Assembly (NCBI GenBank): GCA_035502675.1 | Contig: DATJUC010000020.1 | Location: 1-6,374 of the forward strand | Length of the DNA: 6,374 nucleotides | From: DATJUC01 sp035502675 | GTDB taxonomy: Bacteria > Vulcanimicrobiota > Vulcanimicrobiia > Vulcanimicrobiales > Vulcanimicrobiaceae | Reading direction: 5' to 3' | In this document: positions 5,355-6,374 of the stretch, one piece after another | Layout: every line of letters starts with the position of its first letter | Position numbering within the stretch: the first letter of the stretch is position 1 | Notes under the pieces: generated by a model | Databases searched by the model: none | What the model saw: only the letters and a program-made list of their open reading frames with translations | Told to the model about the DNA's origin: nothing | Position numbers and translations under genes: made by a program

Positions 5355-6153
5355 GATACGTAAGGTTCTCTTCGGATTCGTCCTAGTAACGGCGGTCATC
5401 GTCTCCGCGGCCTGCGGGCGTCAAGTGACGCCCAATCCGCCGGGTCTGGGAGCGGGCGGTGCGCCTCCGGGATACATGGTGATCAAGTTTGACGTCTCGG
5501 CGCCCTTCAACTTTTCCAACTACCAGTACTGGATCGTCTTCAACACTACCGGAAACGGATACACCCCGGGTACGATTCCGCAAACCAACAATTTCTTGGG
5601 CTACTCGACCGGGATCATGGTCGGCGGTGCGGGCGGCGGAACCTACGCGTCGAGCTATCAGTGGCTCCGGAGCACGGTTTGCCCCAACACGTGTCCGGTG
5701 ACGCTTTTCCACTTCCCCGCGACCGCGCAGCAGCTGCAGTACACCGCGAACAGCAACGGATCCGGCACGGAATTTACGGTGCTGGTTTCGCGCTCGGTAT
5801 TCATTCCCGTCAACGCGACGCCGTCGCCTGGAACGTCTCCCACGCCGAGCCCAACGCCCAGCCCGAGCGGCAGCCCCTCGACCGGACCGAGCCCCACGCC
5901 GTCCGGAACGCCGCTTCCGTTCGCACAAACCTGGACCTTCAACGCTTTCGTCACGCAGGGCGGCTTGCAGGGGCTTCCGGTATTCGTCGATTCGATGGGC
6001 GCAGGCGGACCGAACAATCCGCAGTATTCGTGCTGCAGCCCGCCGATCCAAGTCAACACGAGCTTCGACAACGTCTATTACGCGCTGTACAGCGGCGCGC
6101 AGCTCGATCCCACGGCGCAGATCGTCAGCGTCGAAATCGGCAACAATCCGTAG
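5353..6153 (+). CDS. Lipoprotein with Pro/Ser/Thr-rich linker, unknown function
   Basis: The ATG at 5353, with GAGG at 5344-5347, opens a clear lipoprotein signal peptide: M-I-R-K, a hydrophobic stretch (residues 5-17), and V-S-A-A-C with Cys21 as the lipid anchor. The mature protein has two parts. Residues 40-153 are rich in Tyr, Gly, Asn and Thr and carry a C-x-x-x-C pair (110 and 114). A low-complexity linker of Pro-Thr-Ser/Pro-Ser repeats (about 155-188) leads to a second part (190-266) with a C-C pair (227-228). The linker looks like an extended surface spacer. The two parts share the aromatic/Gly/Asn-rich style but no obvious duplication. I recognise no family, and a cell-surface role is only inferred. 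It is head to head with lnt, sharing the CATG, and the metallothionein gene follows after 12 bases. The frame is open upstream to 5158, but that is antisense to lnt and lacks a signal peptide. Confidence 0.8.
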   Translation: MIRKVLFGFVLVTAVIVSAACGRQVTPNPPGLGAGGAPPGYMVIKFDVSAPFNFSNYQYWIVFNTTGNGYTPGTIPQTNNFLGYSTGIMVGGAGGGTYASSYQWLRSTVCPNTCPVTLFHFPATAQQLQYTANSNGSGTEFTVLVSRSVFIPVNATPSPGTSPTPSPTPSPSGSPSTGPSPTPSGTPLPFAQTWTFNAFVTQGGLQGLPVFVDSMGAGGPNNPQYSCCSPPIQVNTSFDNVYYALYSGAQLDPTAQIVSVEIGNNP

Positions 6154-6165
6154 CGAGGTACCGGT

Positions 6166-6327
6166 ATGATCGAACGAGGCATCGAGTGCAACAACGACCC
6201 GTGCAACTGCGTCGTTGCCGGAGCGGTCGAGACCGGCGAGGCGTACTGCAGCGACTCGTGCCGAGTTGCGAGCGAAGAACCCGCCGATGCGTGCGCGTGC
6301 GGGCATCCGCCCTGCGACGAACCCTAG
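6166..6327 (+). CDS. Bacterial metallothionein (SmtA/BmtA-type), small
   Basis: The product is 53 residues from ATG 6166 to TAG 6325-6327, with GAGG at 6155-6158 seven bases upstream. It has eight cysteines (8, 13, 15, 28, 32, 43, 45 and 50) and one histidine (47). The order C-x4-C-x-C-V, then Y-C-S-D-S-C (27-32), then C-x-C-G-H-P-x-C (43-50), is the pattern of cyanobacterial/pseudomonad metallothioneins, which have Y-C-S-E-x-C in the middle and C-G-H near the end. SmtA binds zinc or cadmium in a cluster with Cys and His ligands and buffers or detoxifies metal in the cytosol. This copy stops soon after C50 and lacks the final C-x-C of SmtA, so it may hold fewer ions. Acidic residues fill the gaps (pI clearly low). 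It follows the lipoprotein gene by 12 bases and is probably co-transcribed. I see no metal-sensor (ArsR/SmtB) gene or operator nearby. Confidence 0.85.
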   Translation: MIERGIECNNDPCNCVVAGAVETGEAYCSDSCRVASEEPADACACGHPPCDEP

Positions 6328-6354
6328 CGCGGCGCGGCTCGAGGCGCGTGCATT

Positions 6355-6374
6355 GCGAAGCCTGCGCTTCGTCT
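6355..6374 (+). terminator. Possible terminator hairpin at the window edge
   Basis: A 6-bp perfect stem, CGAAGC (6356-6361) with GCTTCG (6366-6371), closes on a 4-base loop (CTGC). One G-T pair extends it (6355 with 6372). TCT follows and the window then ends, so a T-run cannot be judged. It lies 28 bases after the metallothionein stop, where a terminator would be expected. Confidence 0.35.

Noticed and set aside
4461..5363. + strand 300-codon open frame
   Set aside because: Antisense to lnt, Arg/Pro/His-rich, no motif and no ribosome-binding site.
5815..5922. Repetitive C/G-rich stretch taken as a DNA repeat or CRISPR-like array
   Set aside because: The repeats are Pro-Ser/Thr codons of the lipoprotein linker, with no spacers or fixed repeat unit.
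5383..6306. - strand 307-codon open frame
   Set aside because: Antisense to the linker lipoprotein and the metallothionein. It is Arg-rich with runs produced by the Pro/Ser linker codons, with no recognisable domain.

Overview
The window is GC-rich and tightly packed, and comes from a double-membraned (diderm) bacterium. The diderm call rests on an apolipoprotein N-acyltransferase (Lnt), an LptC-like LPS-export protein and two lipobox lipoproteins. Group-1-LEA-like KGG proteins, a Pro/Ser/Thr-linker lipoprotein and a bacterial metallothionein alongside them would suit a soil bacterium of the Eremiobacterota (WPS-2/Vulcanimicrobiota) type. That placement is a guess from gene content and style, not from a marker gene. 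I see no tRNA, rRNA, insertion sequence, phage gene or CRISPR array.

Left part (1-1252, + strand): the C-terminal 200 residues of a ribosomal protein S1-type gene, cut by the window edge, then a strong GNRA-loop hairpin terminator, then coaE (dephospho-CoA kinase) starting at a GTG only 17 bases past the stem. Convergent to coaE is a secreted BsuPI-domain protein on the - strand (1277-1969).

Middle (1970-2801): a 258-bp divergent intergenic region separates the BsuPI gene from two tandem small + strand genes. It holds a cluster of perfect stems that could fold as one branched RNA (2004-2130), then two dyads just upstream of the first small gene. The two genes encode hydrophilic proteins built of 20-residue KGG repeats (GsiB/YciG type). 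The second has exactly one repeat more than the first, so they look like a duplicated desiccation/general-stress pair.

Right-middle (2809-5354, - strand): an envelope cluster read lnt -> lptC-like -> small lipoprotein. The first two overlap by 4 bp (GTGA), and the third follows after 18 bp. Lnt finishes the acylation of lipoproteins, LptC-type proteins act in LPS export, and the third gene is itself a lipoprotein and so a possible Lnt substrate.

Right end (5353-6374, + strand): a second lipoprotein with a Pro/Ser/Thr-rich linker starts on the same CATG that gives Lnt its family-consistent start codon, so the two divergent genes touch head to head. Twelve bases after it is a 53-codon gene with eight cysteines that reads as a bacterial (SmtA/BmtA-type) metallothionein. 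A stem-loop at the window edge may end this transcript.

I find no large novel system. The items most worth testing are the structured intergenic region, the shared CATG start, and the small metallothionein gene.
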